From Dermacentor variabilis (Eukaryota; Arthropoda; Arachnida; Ixodida; Ixodidae): 64,000 nucleotides of DNA. The stretch spans positions 109,541,787 through 109,605,786 of the forward strand of contig NC_134570.1 in NCBI RefSeq assembly GCF_050947875.1, in the 5' to 3' direction. Position numbers and translations under genes: made by a program. The notes beneath the pieces are model-generated. The model was not told the DNA's origin. It saw only the letters and a program-made list of their open reading frames with translations, and did no database searches. This document shows, piece after piece, positions 1 through 12,590 of the stretch (positions are counted from its first letter, which is position 1; each line of letters begins with the position of its first letter).

Positions 1-560
1 GAAAACTTGATAACCGTAATGTTTCGCAATTTAAATCCATGCGCTCCGTAGATTTCGCGGCCTCCGTGAGATGCCGCGACGAACCCGCTCGCCATCGAAA
101 CGCCCTTGAAAGTGTGTGCTCGGATGCACTCTTAAGTGAAATTGCACCCTTTGGGTCGTATCTTGCCACACAGCTACAATCGTCATCTGTCTTGTCCGCA
201 TTTCGTTTCTTTAACTCTGCGAACTTCAGTACTTCGAAGTCACGAACGGCATGCGCATTATCAGCAAGACAGAGCATTCTCGACAAGAAAGTAGCGGGCG
301 CGGCGTTTTCAAGAAAGGAAACGCAAGCACGGCAGATGATGATTATTGTTGCTTGGCAAAGATACACCTCAAAGGGTGTGCACATTTGTCTAAGTGTGTG
401 GGGCTTCTTGCGTTGTGTGATTCCAGGTGCATGGACGTTACCACGAAATCCACCCCAAATTCGCAATGTTCGCGCCGAAATGTCTTTTTCACCGTCTAGA
501 GAAAATCTCTTTGCGAGAGTGAAAAAGACATTGTAAATAAAATCCAAAATTATTTCCGAC
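1..560. other. No recognised gene; one 165-codon open frame
   Basis: An open frame runs from 39 to 536 on the + strand, and a shorter one overlaps it. Neither shows a domain, signal peptide or compositional pattern I recognise. The text has the look of a dispersed tick repeat with an AATAAA-like end near 536-542, but no second copy is in this window, so that is only an impression. Confidence 0.25.
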
Positions 561-570
561 GCCGGGGGTT

Positions 571-670
571 GTTTTGTTCGCCGGTGCATGACAGCACAAA
601 AAAATTTAGGTAAGGGGGGATGGGGGGGGCTGAAGCCCCATAAGCCCCCCGTCCCCTGCCTACGCCTCTG
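571..670 (-). mobile_element. hAT-like transposon terminus (fragment)
   Basis: Read on the minus strand, the right edge at 670 begins CAGAGGCGTAGGCAGGGG and runs into G-rich DNA. This is the same style of end as the 16-bp TIR of the hAT-like element at 55212 (CAGGCACGTACCCAGG then G-rich). A G-run/C-run hairpin lies at 622-651. No matching opposite terminus is visible, so this is a truncated copy or one end of an element whose other end lies outside the window. Confidence 0.4.
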
Positions 671-1497
671 CTGACGGCTCTATCGACGTGGAATGAGAGG
701 CCAAAGGCTTGATTTAGGTTGACGCTTGCAGCCCGCATTTGTGGTCTCACAGTGAAACATTGAACAAAATTCTAAATGTTTAGCCTGTTCCGTCGGTATC
801 TAACGATGCTAATGATGTAAAAAAAAAGCTTCTCAAATGAAATTTTTGGCATACGTAATTAATGAGTGTCTGTGAAAGGACGTCGACGTCATGACGTCAA
901 CTTGCACCTTTTTCGCTTTTATCCGCATTCCGTGTGGGTATACGTCCGGTACACGGCGTGCTCAGCGCGGCTCGACGGGTGAAGAGCAGGAAAAGGACGA
1001 CGGGAAGCACTGGTCACGTTATCGGGGCCACCGGGATGCAACACACCTCGATTTGCGGGGCCGCTGCGAGAACACTCACCGTGCCGGCACCAGCCATGCG
1101 GCGCAGCGATGGGCGAACCCCTGCTTCTCGGGGGGGAATTGCGAAGATCGCTGGTCGGCGGAGTCTGCGTTGATCACCTGTGTCACGAGACAGAGGAAGA
1201 AAAAATATTTGAATACTTGAAGCATGGAGAAAGCTAACCAGAGAAAAGAGAGAGAGAGAGAGAGAACTGAGATGAGAAAGACACGTGGGTTAACCGGAAG
1301 AGAAACACTGTTTACTACCCTATATCCTGATAAAGCGGTGGGGTTAAAGGGAGATAAAGCGAAAAAAGAAAGCCCACATGCGCGAGAAAACCAGAAAAAA
1401 TTATGCAGATCGCACGGACTGTAGAAATTAATGTTATCCGAAGCATCTCGCAGGTGGCTGGCTATCCGGCATCGTTAGGAGTTCCACAAGAAGTTAA
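671..1497. other. Non-coding stretch with a short (GA)n run
   Basis: No gene is recognised. A simple (AG)n run lies at about 1248-1264. Open frames here are short, overlap on different frames and lack family features. Confidence 0.4.
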
Positions 1498-1723
1498 AAA
1501 TTAACTGAACGTGCCAAAACAATGACAAGATTATGAGGCACGCCGCAGTGGGGAGCTCCGCAGATTTAGACCACCCGGGGTTCTTTAATGTGCACCTAAA
1601 TCTATGTATACGGGTGTTTTTGCATTTCTACCCCATGGAAATGGGGCCGCCGTAGCCAGCATTCGACCCCGCGGCCTGGTGCCTAGCAGCTCAACACCGT
1701 AGCCACTAAGCAACCACGGCGGG
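1498..1723 (-). mobile_element. tRNA-derived SINE (Ruka-like), diverged copy
   Basis: The element reads on the minus strand. Its head at the right edge carries a tRNA-like A box (TGGTTGCTTAGTGGCTACGG) and, about 40 bases on, a degraded B box (GTCGAATGC, plus-strand positions about 1662-1670). The body shares with the other four copies the segments GAGGCACGCCG, GGGGTTCTTTAA and CACCTAAATCTA. It is more diverged than the copies at 31313 and 62404, so it is an older insertion. I see no convincing target duplication. Confidence 0.8.
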
Positions 1724-4700
1724 TTTCCCAAAGAGTTACCAGATGGACCAAAGTGCTTGTGTAAAGCAAGAAATTATTAGTGTGATGCGTGCGTATGCAT
1801 GGTGTTACGACAGCAGCAACATAATGGTGACGACGACGGTGACAACGACGGTGTGACGGCTACGGTGACGACAACGGTGTGACGGCTACGGCATAGTTTG
1901 CAATACAGTCGCAAGAAGCCTAGTTTACGACATGCCGATTGCTCGGTCCTTCAAAGGCAATGGAGGCGCGAAAGCGAGAAAAACAACGCCGACAACTGCG
2001 ACTAAGTGTTATACAATGGTGCGAACCTATGTCTCTGTCATGTGGTCTGCATAATAAGACATCGATGGCATTAGTATACTCCGGCCATGAAATGTTTAAA
2101 CATGTTCGACCTGGTCCGCTCATGAAGGCGATACAATGTCGCACAGTTACTATCACAGTTACTACTCAGCGTTAGCTACTAGGAGAAAAGGATTGGGAAA
2201 TGTGGGCCGCCCCTCAGGGGTGGTGCGCTCTAAAAGTGCCTCAAAGCGCGAGCTGTTACTGTTAAATTGTGGCGACATAATAACAATAGAATGAAGACTG
2301 TTTTACCTGAATTTGAGAGGTGAACTAAAACAAAAAATACATTTAGAATACATTTAAGTTGGTACCATTACATGGAACAGCATTCTTTTCTGTCCAGCTG
2401 AATTGTACATCTTTTTGAGCCAGCATTCGGTTTCAACAATAAGTTGTATTAGGAAGAATAAGAGACGAACTTGATACGAAATATATTCATTTTAGATTGG
2501 TGTTTCATAATACGCAGTTATTTATTTGATGAACAGCACAAAGTGTTTCTGTAAGCACTAAGGTTCGTGACGTCTTTTTCTAATGTTACGTGATTGTTCA
2601 AAAATCGTGTTAAAGTGCTTCTTTGTTGCCCGCCATGTATAGACTGCTTCATTGTAAGAAAAACGCTGGCTGAAAACATATTTCCCTACATAATAATTGC
2701 GAGTCATCGTTTCACAGAAATGTGAATGGCATGGTCACTGCACAACAGTTGACATACAGAAGAATCGAACGAGCGTGGATGACTACGAACATTGACTAAA
2801 CAGGTCGCACCACAATGCCCTATTTTGTAGCCGCACCGGCAGGGCGACGAGGTGAGAAAAACGTGGTTCCAGTGAGGCCAACAATAACGAACGTTGTTCC
2901 AAGCGACAAATACAGATGCTGTACGTAATAAAAACAATTTTGTCAACTGTATTTATTTATTGCAGTGTTAAAGAGCAGGCCATAGACTTGCTAACACGAC
3001 CGCTATAGCCCCCCCCCCCTCCCCAGCCTCAGATTCCCTCTGAATAAACCTTTCTTTGTTTTTTTAACGAATTTGTAGTATACCGAAGACTACCGTTGCA
3101 TGGTTTCACATGACTACGTATTGATAGAATAAGCGCCTTCTTAATTAAATGAATTGGATAGAGCTATGTGATCGTCGACTAAACATCGCCTACTCCGAAT
3201 CAAGAGCTCCTATTTCTTTTTAGCAGCACCTCATCTTCACTATTCCAGCGGTTAATGACGTCACGCGGCATAAGTGAGCTGCCCCTCCTCCCCCACTCCC
3301 CCCAGTCTGTTTTAACGGTTACTACCTTCGACTAGATTCTCGAAACTTAGAAACATTGAGTCACCTACCTCGCAAACCCGAGTAGCCATCGCAAGAGGAA
3401 ATGACATTGAGCAGGAATGCGTAGGACTACGAGCAATAATCCTGGCACAGTCGCTATTTTCACGAACACCGGTTTCGGGTGGATGGAAAGCGACGAAAAG
3501 CACAGACTTCGAATAACTGTGAAGCTTTCGGTAACAGTCCTGGTAAGCGGTGACTTCAACTGTCGTAAAAGTGCAGCAGTGGTCATCGCAGTGCAAGTAC
3601 AAGCGCCCTGTTCCTCTCCCCGAATTCAGTGCAAGAAAGGCATCGCAAGGCTTCAAGTGTGCACCCGATACTGCGGACGAAGCTGCGATATGTACATATA
3701 TACAACGCGAAAGTGCGCTTGACGCGTGCAACTACGAAGCTCCGAAAGCGGCCCGTATCAGAGATATGAGCGACGGCCTCTCCAGCTGCAGGCTCGTGTC
3801 AGACAGTGAAGCGCGCATTGTGTACCGTGTGCAGGGGTTGCTGTACGGCGTCGTCAAGCCTTTTCTTTTTCTTCGAGCATCGAAGTGTTCTTGAGATAAT
3901 GGTCTCAGCCGAACGTTCCACCTTTCTGATCTATACAATGGGAACGATTGTAATCGTAAAGACCGCGTATTCGGCATTACAGAGCAGCAAGCAAGTTGTT
4001 TTTAAATGTATTTAAGGAGAGGTTGGTGCCTCTGTGTGGCGCCGGCTACTCCTCTTCTCTTACAAGGATAGTTGTCGTCGGAAAGTTGTCAACAATCACC
4101 AAACTGGACAAATAGACACATGAACGAACTTTCAGGTACCAAGTCTCAGCACTGCAATATAAATAAAGCTTCGTGCAACAGAAGAGTTCACATAGCATAA
4201 ATACTCACAAAGCCAAGATCTTCACACAGAAGAAGTTGGGCACATGAATGCCGCACCCTAAATGCCACAAATACAAATCCTACATGAACACGAAGACACA
4301 ATGAAAATGTAATTAATGGTGCCTGTTAATAAGAACAACGCGAGCAATAACTATTGTATGACTTAGTACTCTTCTGATATTTTTGATTCATCCAAAAAAT
4401 ACACTAAGGCGCGCGCAGCAATGGTTTGAAGTTTTTCTGTTGTCCATGGACCCTAAAATTTTTCATAAGGAGAGTGGCCGTCTATCCAAGCCATGTAGTT
4501 TTTTCGAAAGGTTCTTGCGGGGAGCATGGTGATTTTTAATATGTACATGATGTTCTATGTCTTCTTCAGCCTGTTCACATGAGCATGTAGCACTGTTAGC
4601 TTTTCTTATCCTATACAGGAAGCTTTTAGCATAGGCATCGCTTAGTCGAAGCCTAAGTCACGCCTAAGATTAGGCAGCGCATAACGAGACATGTTCAGAC

Positions 4701-4829
4701 TATGCACGTAATGCGCAGATATTTCTCTAGAAACGCAAGCGGAAACGCAACTATTTTGCCCCAGCTGTAGTTATATGCAGCGTAAAGAGCGCAAAGGCCA
4801 CAATGGAGGCAGCGTATTTGTTACGAGGC
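1724..4829. other. Gene-poor stretch; short CGACGGTG tandem patch
   Basis: No gene is recognised in about 3.1 kb. A short tandem patch built on GACGGTGTGACGGCTACGGT occupies about 1828-1890. C-rich runs occur near 3007-3022 and 3283-3304. The scattered open frames are under 140 codons, overlap on both strands and show no family features. Confidence 0.4.
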
Positions 4830-5034
4830 CCGTTTGATTATCCGGCACACCGTAGTGGGGTACTCCGGATTAATTTTGACCACGAAGGGATTTTTAACGT
4901 GCCCCCAATGCACGGGACACGGGCGTTTTTGCGTTTCGCCTCCATCGAAATGCGGCCGCCACGGCCGGCATTCGATTCCACAACTCGTGCTTAGCAGCGC
5001 AACATATATATAGCCGCTAAGCTACCGCGGCGGG
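4830..5034 (-). mobile_element. tRNA-derived SINE (Ruka-like), diverged copy
   Basis: The minus-strand head at the right edge reads CCCGCCGCGGTAGCTTAGCGG, a tRNA-like A box. The degraded B box is GGAATCGAATGCC, and the body contains the family segments CACACCGTAGTGGGG and ATCGAAATGCGGCCGCC. A short TATATATA has grown between the boxes. Several substitutions mark it as old. A long tetranucleotide microsatellite starts about 55 bp beyond the head. Confidence 0.75.
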
Positions 5035-5089
5035 TTCATTGTTACTCTGAACGCGTGTAAGAAAGTGGAGACACCTGGATGAAGTATTC

Positions 5090-5220
5090 GAGTGAGTGAG
5101 TGAGTGAGTGAGTGAGTGAGTGAGTGAGTGAGTGAGTGAGTGAGTGAGTGAGTGAGTGAGTGAGTGAGTGAGTGAGTGAGTGAGTGAGTGAGTGAGTGAA
5201 GTGTAGTGTAGTGTAGTGTG
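5090..5220. repeat. (GTGA)n microsatellite grading into (GTGTA)n
   Basis: About 27 near-perfect units of GTGA run from 5090 to 5199, followed by four GTGTA units to 5220. It reads as Leu-Thr-His-Ser repeats in several minus-strand frames; these are by-products of the repeat. Confidence 0.95.
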
Positions 5221-5962
5221 CATCCAAAGCACAGTATACGAGAATTTTCGCATTCTGTACCCATCGAAGAGCGCCCGCCGCTGCGATCGCGGAATCAGAC
5301 CCGCGATGCCGGGCTCCGCCAGTGTTCTTAAATCATATACCAAGTCCAAAACTCCGCTTGAAACTCCGCTTCGGATTACTTTCGGTGCGGGAGTTAATTG
5401 ACTGATGCTGCACCACTGAGCCACAAGTTGAAACTCGTCGCTACCCCATCGCCTGCCCGGAAGTGCCCGAGAAAGCTAACCTAACTGAAAAAAGAAACGA
5501 AGGTATTGCTCAGAAATCGTGCTTATTTGGTTTTGCTTACAGTGCGTGTCGAGATCTTATTTGTTGTAGCGCTCAAAAAGTGGCGCATTGTGCAGTCTAA
5601 CGCCAAAATTATAAGGAAGTGCTTGGGCCTGCGAAATCATTAGATATGTACAGGTTACTTGGCTGTGCAATTCGCTTACTGAACGGCTCACGACAGAACC
5701 GGGACAGAATTATTCTTCGTTATACAGATCGTTTCATCGTAGAGCCATTTTTTGTAGAGACGCTCGACTGCAGTTATTTCTTTTGTCTACAGGTAACGCG
5801 ACAGTCGGCAGACCACCCGCGCTGTTCGCAAAGCGTTGTGTCCAGGTTTTGAAGCCTGTACCTACGGGTAGATTCGCAACTGGTATAACTGAAGAGCTAT
5901 GGCACCCAGCAACAGAACGTTACAGCCACCTAGTTCAGTGTTTGCGGCTCTAGGGTAAAGAA
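5221..5962. other. Flank of the LINE; no recognised ORF1
   Basis: This is the region where an I-type LINE ORF1 or 5' UTR would lie. I see no zinc-knuckle or other ORF1 signature. Either the ORF1 has decayed beyond recognition or the copy was 5' truncated. Confidence 0.3.
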
Positions 5963-7827
5963 ATGGCCCGCCAGACGCCATCGCTTAAAGAGGTGGTCCA
6001 GAATGCGCATTTCTTTCAATGGAATGTAAAGGACCGTTTGAATTTGGGAATCAGTTTCCAATCATTGTCATTTGCGTCCAATTGCTGTCATCAGACTGTA
6101 CGGGTATGCGTGCATTATGTCCTCCACTCACGGGCAATGCAATAGGGTTATTGTTTTTATGCGCCGTGACTTGACATATCTTCATCACCCCGTGTCACCT
6201 GACAAAGAAAATCGATACATGTGTGACTGCGAAGCAACGTCACTTTCACAATTCTGGGAGCCTACTTATGACCATCAATTCGTCTGAACTGCGAGCTCTT
6301 AAGCAAAATTTTGACGACCCCATAGCCGCAGGTGATCACTGGAGATTTCAATGTCCAACTCTATCACTGGGGAAGCTCCAAGATTAACCCGAGGGGCAGA
6401 ACATTGGTGTTGATTGCCTCTGAACGAGAACTCTGTTAAATGATGGAAGCCCCACCATGCTGCAAGGAACAGCTTATAGTAGCTGCCTCGACCTTAGCTA
6501 TGTTTCGCGCTCCTTTAACAGAATGGTTCAATGGTTCTCGAACTTGGAAACGCGTGGAACTGACCACATCCCCCCTTATCTCACTATTGAGGGGCTGCCT
6601 AGCTCCAAGTTCTCTAGAACCGTCTAATAGACGGACTGGCAGAAACTTAAATAAATCCTGGAAGACTGCTGTCGATATGACATACTATGCAACCTTATGG
6701 GTCGCAATAAAAGCTGTCATACAGGTTGCCAAACATTCGATTTTGAAAAGTTCCGCACGCACCGAATTCGACTTCGAGCTAGAGAAACTTCAGGAAATTC
6801 GCCAGCGTGCGGAACGAAGATATAGGCGCACAAAGTCCATTCATGATTGGAGATTGGCCAGACGCACACAGAAGAAAATACGGTGTCGCATGACGAAGCT
6901 GGCTTAATAGCAATGGATGTCTTTCTTCGAGTCTCTAAGTCCCCCAAAGCCTTTGTCTCTTATATGGAGAACTGTTCGTGGCCTCCGCGCATCGCCTGGA
7001 CAGCACCACCTAATTAATTCTCTGGCTCTTTACCTGCAACGCAGAGAGACGAAGTCGGAGAGTCCTTCTGCAGGAGGGTTGCCGGTGTAGCAAATTCCAC
7101 TTGAACCCAGGCTCCCCACCACTTACCATTCTCACGTGATCCCCTTATGGAGAGCCCTTTTACTCTGGACGAAATAGAGGCTGCGCTTGCTTTATGCAGG
7201 CGTTCCTCAGCGCCAGGACCAGATGAGATTACATAACGCGCTCTGTGCAACCTTGGTGAACGGGCTGGAAAGGCACTCCTGCTCTTGTACAATGACTCGC
7301 GGTAGACTGGCATGGTTTCCCAGGAATGGAAATCAAGTCACCTGATTCCGTTTCTCAAAGCTGGCAAGTCGCCTTTGGACATTGCGTCATACCGTCCGAT
7401 CGTGATTGCTAGTTGTGTAGGAAAAGTAATGGAACTGATACTTCTAACGCGTGTGGAGTGGTACCTAGAGCACTATGAAATTGACCCAGACACGTTGACA
7501 GGATTCAGGCCCGGCCGTTCATCTATACAAAATGTCTTCGACTTGGTAACGTAGGTCGAATTCCAGAAGGCCTGTAAACGCTTGTCTGCTGCCTTGTTTC
7601 TAGACGTTAAAGGGGCTTACGATAATGTCACCCGTGAAGCGATCCTTAAAGCGTTGGAAGCAATAGGACTTGGTGGCATGACGTATTTCTGAGTTCGCTT
7701 ACAGCTACTTACAGATGCGATCGTTCTACGTGTTCACTGGTGATGGCCCGACACCCCAGTATTACAGTAGCCGCGGAGTTCCTCAGGGCGCAGTACTAAG
7801 CCCAACGCTCTTTAATCTATAGCCCTT

Positions 7828-7835
7828 ATTGGACT
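7828..7835. repeat. 8-bp target site duplication, left copy
   Basis: ATTGGACT; the right copy is at 8035-8042. It brackets the SINE. Confidence 0.85.
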
Positions 7836-8034
7836 CAAAACATCAAATTATGGGGTTTGACGTGCCAAAACCACTTTCTGATTATGAGGCACGCCGTAGT
7901 GGAGGACTCCGGGAATTTCGACCACCTGCGGTTCTTTAACCTGCACCTAAATCTAAGCACACGGGTGTTTTCGCATTCCACCCCCATCGGAATGCGGCCG
8001 CCGTGGCCGGGATTCGATCCCGGCCATGGGAGCC
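7836..8034 (-). mobile_element. SINE (Ruka-like) inserted in the LINE RT
   Basis: The SINE body lies on the minus strand. It is flanked by perfect 8-bp target duplications ATTGGACT at 7828-7835 and 8035-8042, which is typical of LINE-mobilised insertion. The head is truncated just upstream of the B box, so it lacks the A box and would not be a good Pol III template. The insertion postdates the host LINE copy. Confidence 0.92.
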
Positions 8035-9935
8035 ATTGGACTACTCGAAAGCTTATCAAGCACCGTTCGACTCTCTAACTACGCCGACAACATCTGTATC
8101 TGGACGCCAGGGCTGACACGACTTCAACTTCGCGCTCGGCTTCAGAAGGCGCCCTAATCGACATCATGCTACCTTCTTAAAAAAAGACTGGAGGTGACGT
8201 GGGAAAATACGCAGTGGTGGCATTTGCCCGGAAGCCACTATCCGCGTACGACATATAGCAGAAATCACAGCTTCTTGTGTGAACTGTGACTGAGAGAGAC
8301 CTGTCCTGGACTCCTCACGTGAACCACGTGAAAAAACGACCGATTGGTTTTTGTCATCTGTTGTGGTTCCTTGCAGGAAATAACTGGGGTGTAAACACAA
8401 ACTATGTTACAGCGGCGCAGGGTGTTGTTTGTTGGGTTCCTCCGGTACAATCTACCTGTTATACTCTTCACCTGCAAAACTAATTTGCGTATAACTCAGA
8501 GCATTCAGGACCAAGCTCTGAGGATATGCCTTGAATTACCACGCAGTGCGTCAACGGTTGAAACTAATGTCATTGCTCAAGGTTATTCAATCACGACGCA
8601 CATCACCGTTGATACAATGCATGCAGATGTCAGGCACATTGCCCGGGCCCCTCCCACCACCTCGCCGCATTCACCTTAGAAAGAACCCGCACGTCATTTA
8701 GCACAACTGTCAGTGCATATCATGACTCGCTTACATCGGGGTACACACCTGCGGCCGGGCCAGTGTCTCTTCCGTGGTATTTGTGCCATCCTCAGAATTC
8801 CAGGACTTCAGAAAAAGTCAAATCTACCACCATCTGCACTAAAACAATTGAGTTTACTCCTGTTGGGCGAGAGATACAGTAGCCACGTACACATATATAT
8901 TGACGGATCGACTACAACGACCAGTTCTGGCAGCGCAGTGTTTAAACCGACGATAGGAATGATACTACGCTTCAAGACATCACATTTCACGACGTCCACG
9001 GCTGCAGAACGCACGACTCTACGCAGTGCGCTTCAATCTATTGACACAGAGTCCTGGTACATGGACCGTGTTTCCTGACTCGAGGCTGGCTTTAAACAGC
9101 ATGCAGTCAGGTTCTCCGACGTGGAGCTCACGAACAGCTAACGTACGAAATTGTCAAACTACCTCGCGACGTCAAAAAGAAAGACCACCAAATTATTTTT
9201 CAGTGGCTACCTGGCCATTGCGGGATCAATGGAAATGCTCAAGCGGAGAAAGCTGCCCGAGAGTCACATCGAGAACAACACAGCGCTCCCGTTCCTCTTT
9301 CAAGGATAGAGGATATAAGGTAGCTTAGTCAACTGGGACGCAATCTCTCTTTAACGGAGTGGGACACCCAAATATAAGGCGCACCAGGTTGCACGAAATG
9401 AACCCTTCGCTCCAACTCCGACCTTCACCCAGACTTCACTGAAGCAAGGCACCGCTTCTATACCGGCTGTGGTTGGGAGTGGCTTTCACGAAGGCGTACA
9501 CTACCTTGATTGGAATGACCGGCAGTGCTGCATGCGACGTCTACGACAGCGATGAGACCATCGAACATTTATTGTGCCACTGTCACCGATTTCAGTCGTA
9601 AAGAGAAATTTATCTACCGCATTGCGACCGCATTGCGACCACCGGCCGTTGTCCGTGCAAGTGCTACTTGAAGACCGTCCCCATAGCTCGTCGGCCCACA
9701 AAGCTGTGAAGGCGCTTTTGTCTGTCTTGAGTGCGACTGGCCTATATGAACGCCTTTGACTTTCTCAGGCCTTCCACGTGCGCGTGCGAGCTCACCCCGA
9801 CTTTGCTTGCCCTCAACTCTCTCTATCTTATCTTTCTGTTCCCTCTTTCCCTTCCCCAAGGGTACGGTAGCCAATCATACGCACTTCTGGTTAACATCCC
9901 TGCCTTCTGTCTTTATTTCCTCCTCTTTCCTCCAG

Positions 9936-11640
9936 TTTAACAGCGTCTATCAAGGTTGTCTAAAGCAAGCCCGTGGCAACTTCGGCGTATAGATATCTTG
10001 CAACTGTATGCAAACTGCACCGTGAGGGTGCGCGAGAAGAGAAATTACACTGAAAGCGTGCTTATATAATGTCACTGACGATGGAATGAAATAAGACATG
10101 CAAACCATGAGTCCGTTATATATATATAATTCTTCGTTGCACCGCGCACAACACGCGCAATCAACATGCTTACATGCGCGGCATTTGGAAAAGCCAATCT
10201 TGAGATATCGTCATTTAATATGAAATGAGGACTTAGCGAGGGGCCTGTGGGACCTATGCGAACCAAATCTCAAGTTTCAGAAGAAAACGGCGCCCAAGCG
10301 TTGCCACACAATTCGTTTGCCGATGCAAGATCTCGGTGTGCGCACTGACAAGCTGAACAAAGGCTCGTGCGAGCGCTCAAGCTTAGTCTTCGTAACGCAG
10401 AATGTTGCACGCGGCTTGCGTGGCGTATGACAGATAACTTCGCTGCACGCTCGAACCGCTCCTTGAAGAAACATCTCGTGTTCGCGCGCTCTCATATATC
10501 GTGCACGGAAGGCATCGCCCGATAGCCTGGCATAAATTGGCAGCGCTTGAAATTGGTGCTTTGCGTAATTACTGAAGGCCTTTTGAGAACGATTCCTTAC
10601 CTAAGCAGTTTGATTTGATTTCTCTCGAACATTGCGGCGAAGATTCAATTTCATTTCACATTTCTTAGAAATTGCGTCTATATTTCGCTTTACCTAGAAA
10701 TGAGAAATTACTTCGTGCTCGATTAGACAAGTTGTTTTCACGTGACGTCACGTACACGGCTTCTGATCGCGCTAATCAGTACTCGAACATGGCGGCCACG
10801 ACCACGTTTGTGCGCCGTGTCATCAAGCGTAGATTGTTTTGCTTTTTGAGCGTGACCGATCTGTCGCTCGCCGGAAGACGCACCTGTTGGGCTGTCGCGT
10901 TTTTTGTGCACGTAGCCTCTCGACCTGCTAGTAAACAAGATGGCTGCACGATGAAGCCAATTCAAACCCTCTATTGGGAGGTCACCTATCTCGAATATTC
11001 GTATATCCCCCAATACGGAAATTTTGCTATGCAAATAACTCCTATTCTCTTGACCGGCACTGCTTTATTGACTATCTGATTGAATATTTATACCACCTGC
11101 ACGACTTTTTTTCCTGTAACATTATTTTTTTTACTTCGGAAGCCTGCCTGTTAAGTTAGAAGGCATTTGACACGATTCTTTGGTTAAACATCTTCAGCAG
11201 ATAGCGCGATTCCAGTTCTTCAGCTATATTACTTGAAGGCGTGGACATCACACTTGCAAGAAGAGTGCTAATGTGCCATTTCAAAGTTATTTAACGAGGC
11301 CCGTCTGATTATTTATTGATTGAAGCCGCTCAGTTACAATGCTTGAGGCGTGCCTACTTAGTGGCACTATCGAAACTACAGAACGAGATTTACGATATCA
11401 AAATTATGGCGAAGTACATCGGCGTTCCTCGTATTGCCTTCTTGAAGGACTTTCGTAACGCGCCCCGGACATGCACGTATTTTTGGGCTGTGTGCCTGTC
11501 GAAACTATCGCTTCAAGATTTCTCGCAAATGCATCTGCTTCAGCACTGAGCGGATTCTATTGAGTGACTTGATTGGTTTCCCAGTGGTTCAAGTTATTTA
11601 TCAGCTTGGGCCACTAGGTATCTACTCGGGCTCGTGAGAC
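9936..11640. other. Non-coding stretch; 135-codon open frame unassigned
   Basis: An open frame at 10672-11079 (+) includes a Kozak-like ACATGGCGGCC at about 10787, which resembles a first coding exon. The encoded residues match no family I know and no splice-linked partner is evident. A short TATATATA lies at about 10118-10128. Confidence 0.3.
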
Positions 11641-12590
11641 CATCGTTGTCGTTCCGACGACGTTATTCCATCGGCATCATTCCATCGGCGCCGTCTGACT
11701 CTTGTCATGCCGTTGTCGTCCCGCCTTAATTGCCGACGCAGTAGGCCAAGTTGTCTAATAACTTGGGCCACTCAGTACGTGTTCATGGTGCCTTCACAGC
11801 CATTGGAGCCTTGTCACCCGATTGTCGTCATGCTGTCGTCGTTACGTCATCGCCATCTAACTGTCTTCATGCATCAGTTGTCATACCGTCATCGTAAAGC
11901 TGCCGTACTCGTTCCACCATAATCACTCCACATCCCTCACTGACTCTCGCCATGCCTTGGTCGTCACACAATCGTCGCCCTGCAGTCTCGGTGACAGTCA
12001 TCAGAATTTTATTGTCTTCACACCATCGTCATGCCATCGTCGTTATACGGTCGTCGTCATGCATTCGCTTTCATACGATCATCGTGATGTCGTCGTGGTT
12101 GTTCCATCGTCTTCATTTTAACTTCGTCGTCCGACTTTCGTCATACCATCGTCGTCACACAACTGCCATAACAACGCCGTCGTCACGCTGCCGTTCTACC
12201 ATCCCTATTACTTCAGAAACTTCACCCCGTTGTCACGCCACCGTCGTCATACGGTCCACGTCGTTCGTCCTTCGTCATTTTATCGTAGTCATGCTGCCCT
12301 CATTCAATCGTAATTACGGCGCCATTGTCACGCCAACGTTGCCATTGCATCGTCGTCAAACACTCGGCGTCATGCGTTCGTTGTCATGTCGTCGATGTTG
12401 TCCGGTTGCCGTCATACACTCGTCATCATCCCAGTGTCATTATGCCGTCGTTTTCACGTTGCCGTGGTCATGTCATCGTCATCCTTTCAGAATCGTCGTC
12501 TCATTATCATAATGCCATTATCGTCGTACTGCCTTCGTCGGTCCACCACGGTCATCCCTATTTCGTCGTCAATGCGTGGTAGTGATGCCA
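11641..12590. repeat. Degenerate GTCGTCAT-rich satellite
   Basis: About 950 bp is built of diverged short units around CCATCGTCGTCAT(A/G)C, with roughly 20-24 bases between recurring GTCGTCA motifs. Because the unit rarely contains stops on the + strand it leaves a 186-codon open frame (11952-12512) rich in Ser, His, Arg and Val. I read that as a by-product of the repeat. Confidence 0.8.

Larger units (their letters stand above)
5963..9759 (+). pseudogene. LINE ORF2 pseudogene: endonuclease, RT, RNase H
   Basis: The ancestral protein would nick target DNA and reverse-transcribe LINE RNA. Readable RT pieces include YRPIVIASCVGKVMELILL (7390-7446), FLDVKGAYDNV (7600-7630), a GVPQGAVLSPTLFNL-type segment just before 7820, and YADN at about 8077-8090 in place of the catalytic YADD. 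RNase H shows YIDGS (8899), TAAERTTLRSAL (9001) and PDSRLALNSM (about 9076). The later GNAQAE has Asn where family members usually have the catalytic Asp. Many frameshifts and stops, plus a SINE insertion, make it non-functional. I chose the start from the Met just before the conserved QWNV of the endonuclease. Confidence 0.8.
5963..9935 (+). mobile_element. I-type LINE (non-LTR retrotransposon), broken, nearly full-length ORF2
   Basis: In order on the + strand, with frame changes between them: an endonuclease start (FFQWNV, about 6021); the endonuclease GDFNV-like segment near 6330-6360; the linker ahead of RT (6440-6907); RT (7312-8150); thumb/connection (8286-8680); RNase H (8880-9290); and a Cys/His tail (ETIEHLLCHC, about 9550-9590). 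The ORF2 stop is at 9757-9759. A 3' UTR of about 175 bp ends in a pyrimidine-rich tail that recurs at 26300, 59085 and, inverted, at 20755. RNase H after RT places it in the I group of LINEs. A SINE interrupts the RT at 7836-8034. Confidence 0.85.

Noticed and set aside
10672..11079. 135-codon frame as a host gene
   Set aside because: Good start context at an internal Met but no known domain, no partner exon and no compositional support.
11294..11316. Short piece resembling the SINE at 4820 (ACGAGGCCCGTCTGATTAT)
   Set aside because: About 20 bp only, with no further SINE text. Too short to call.
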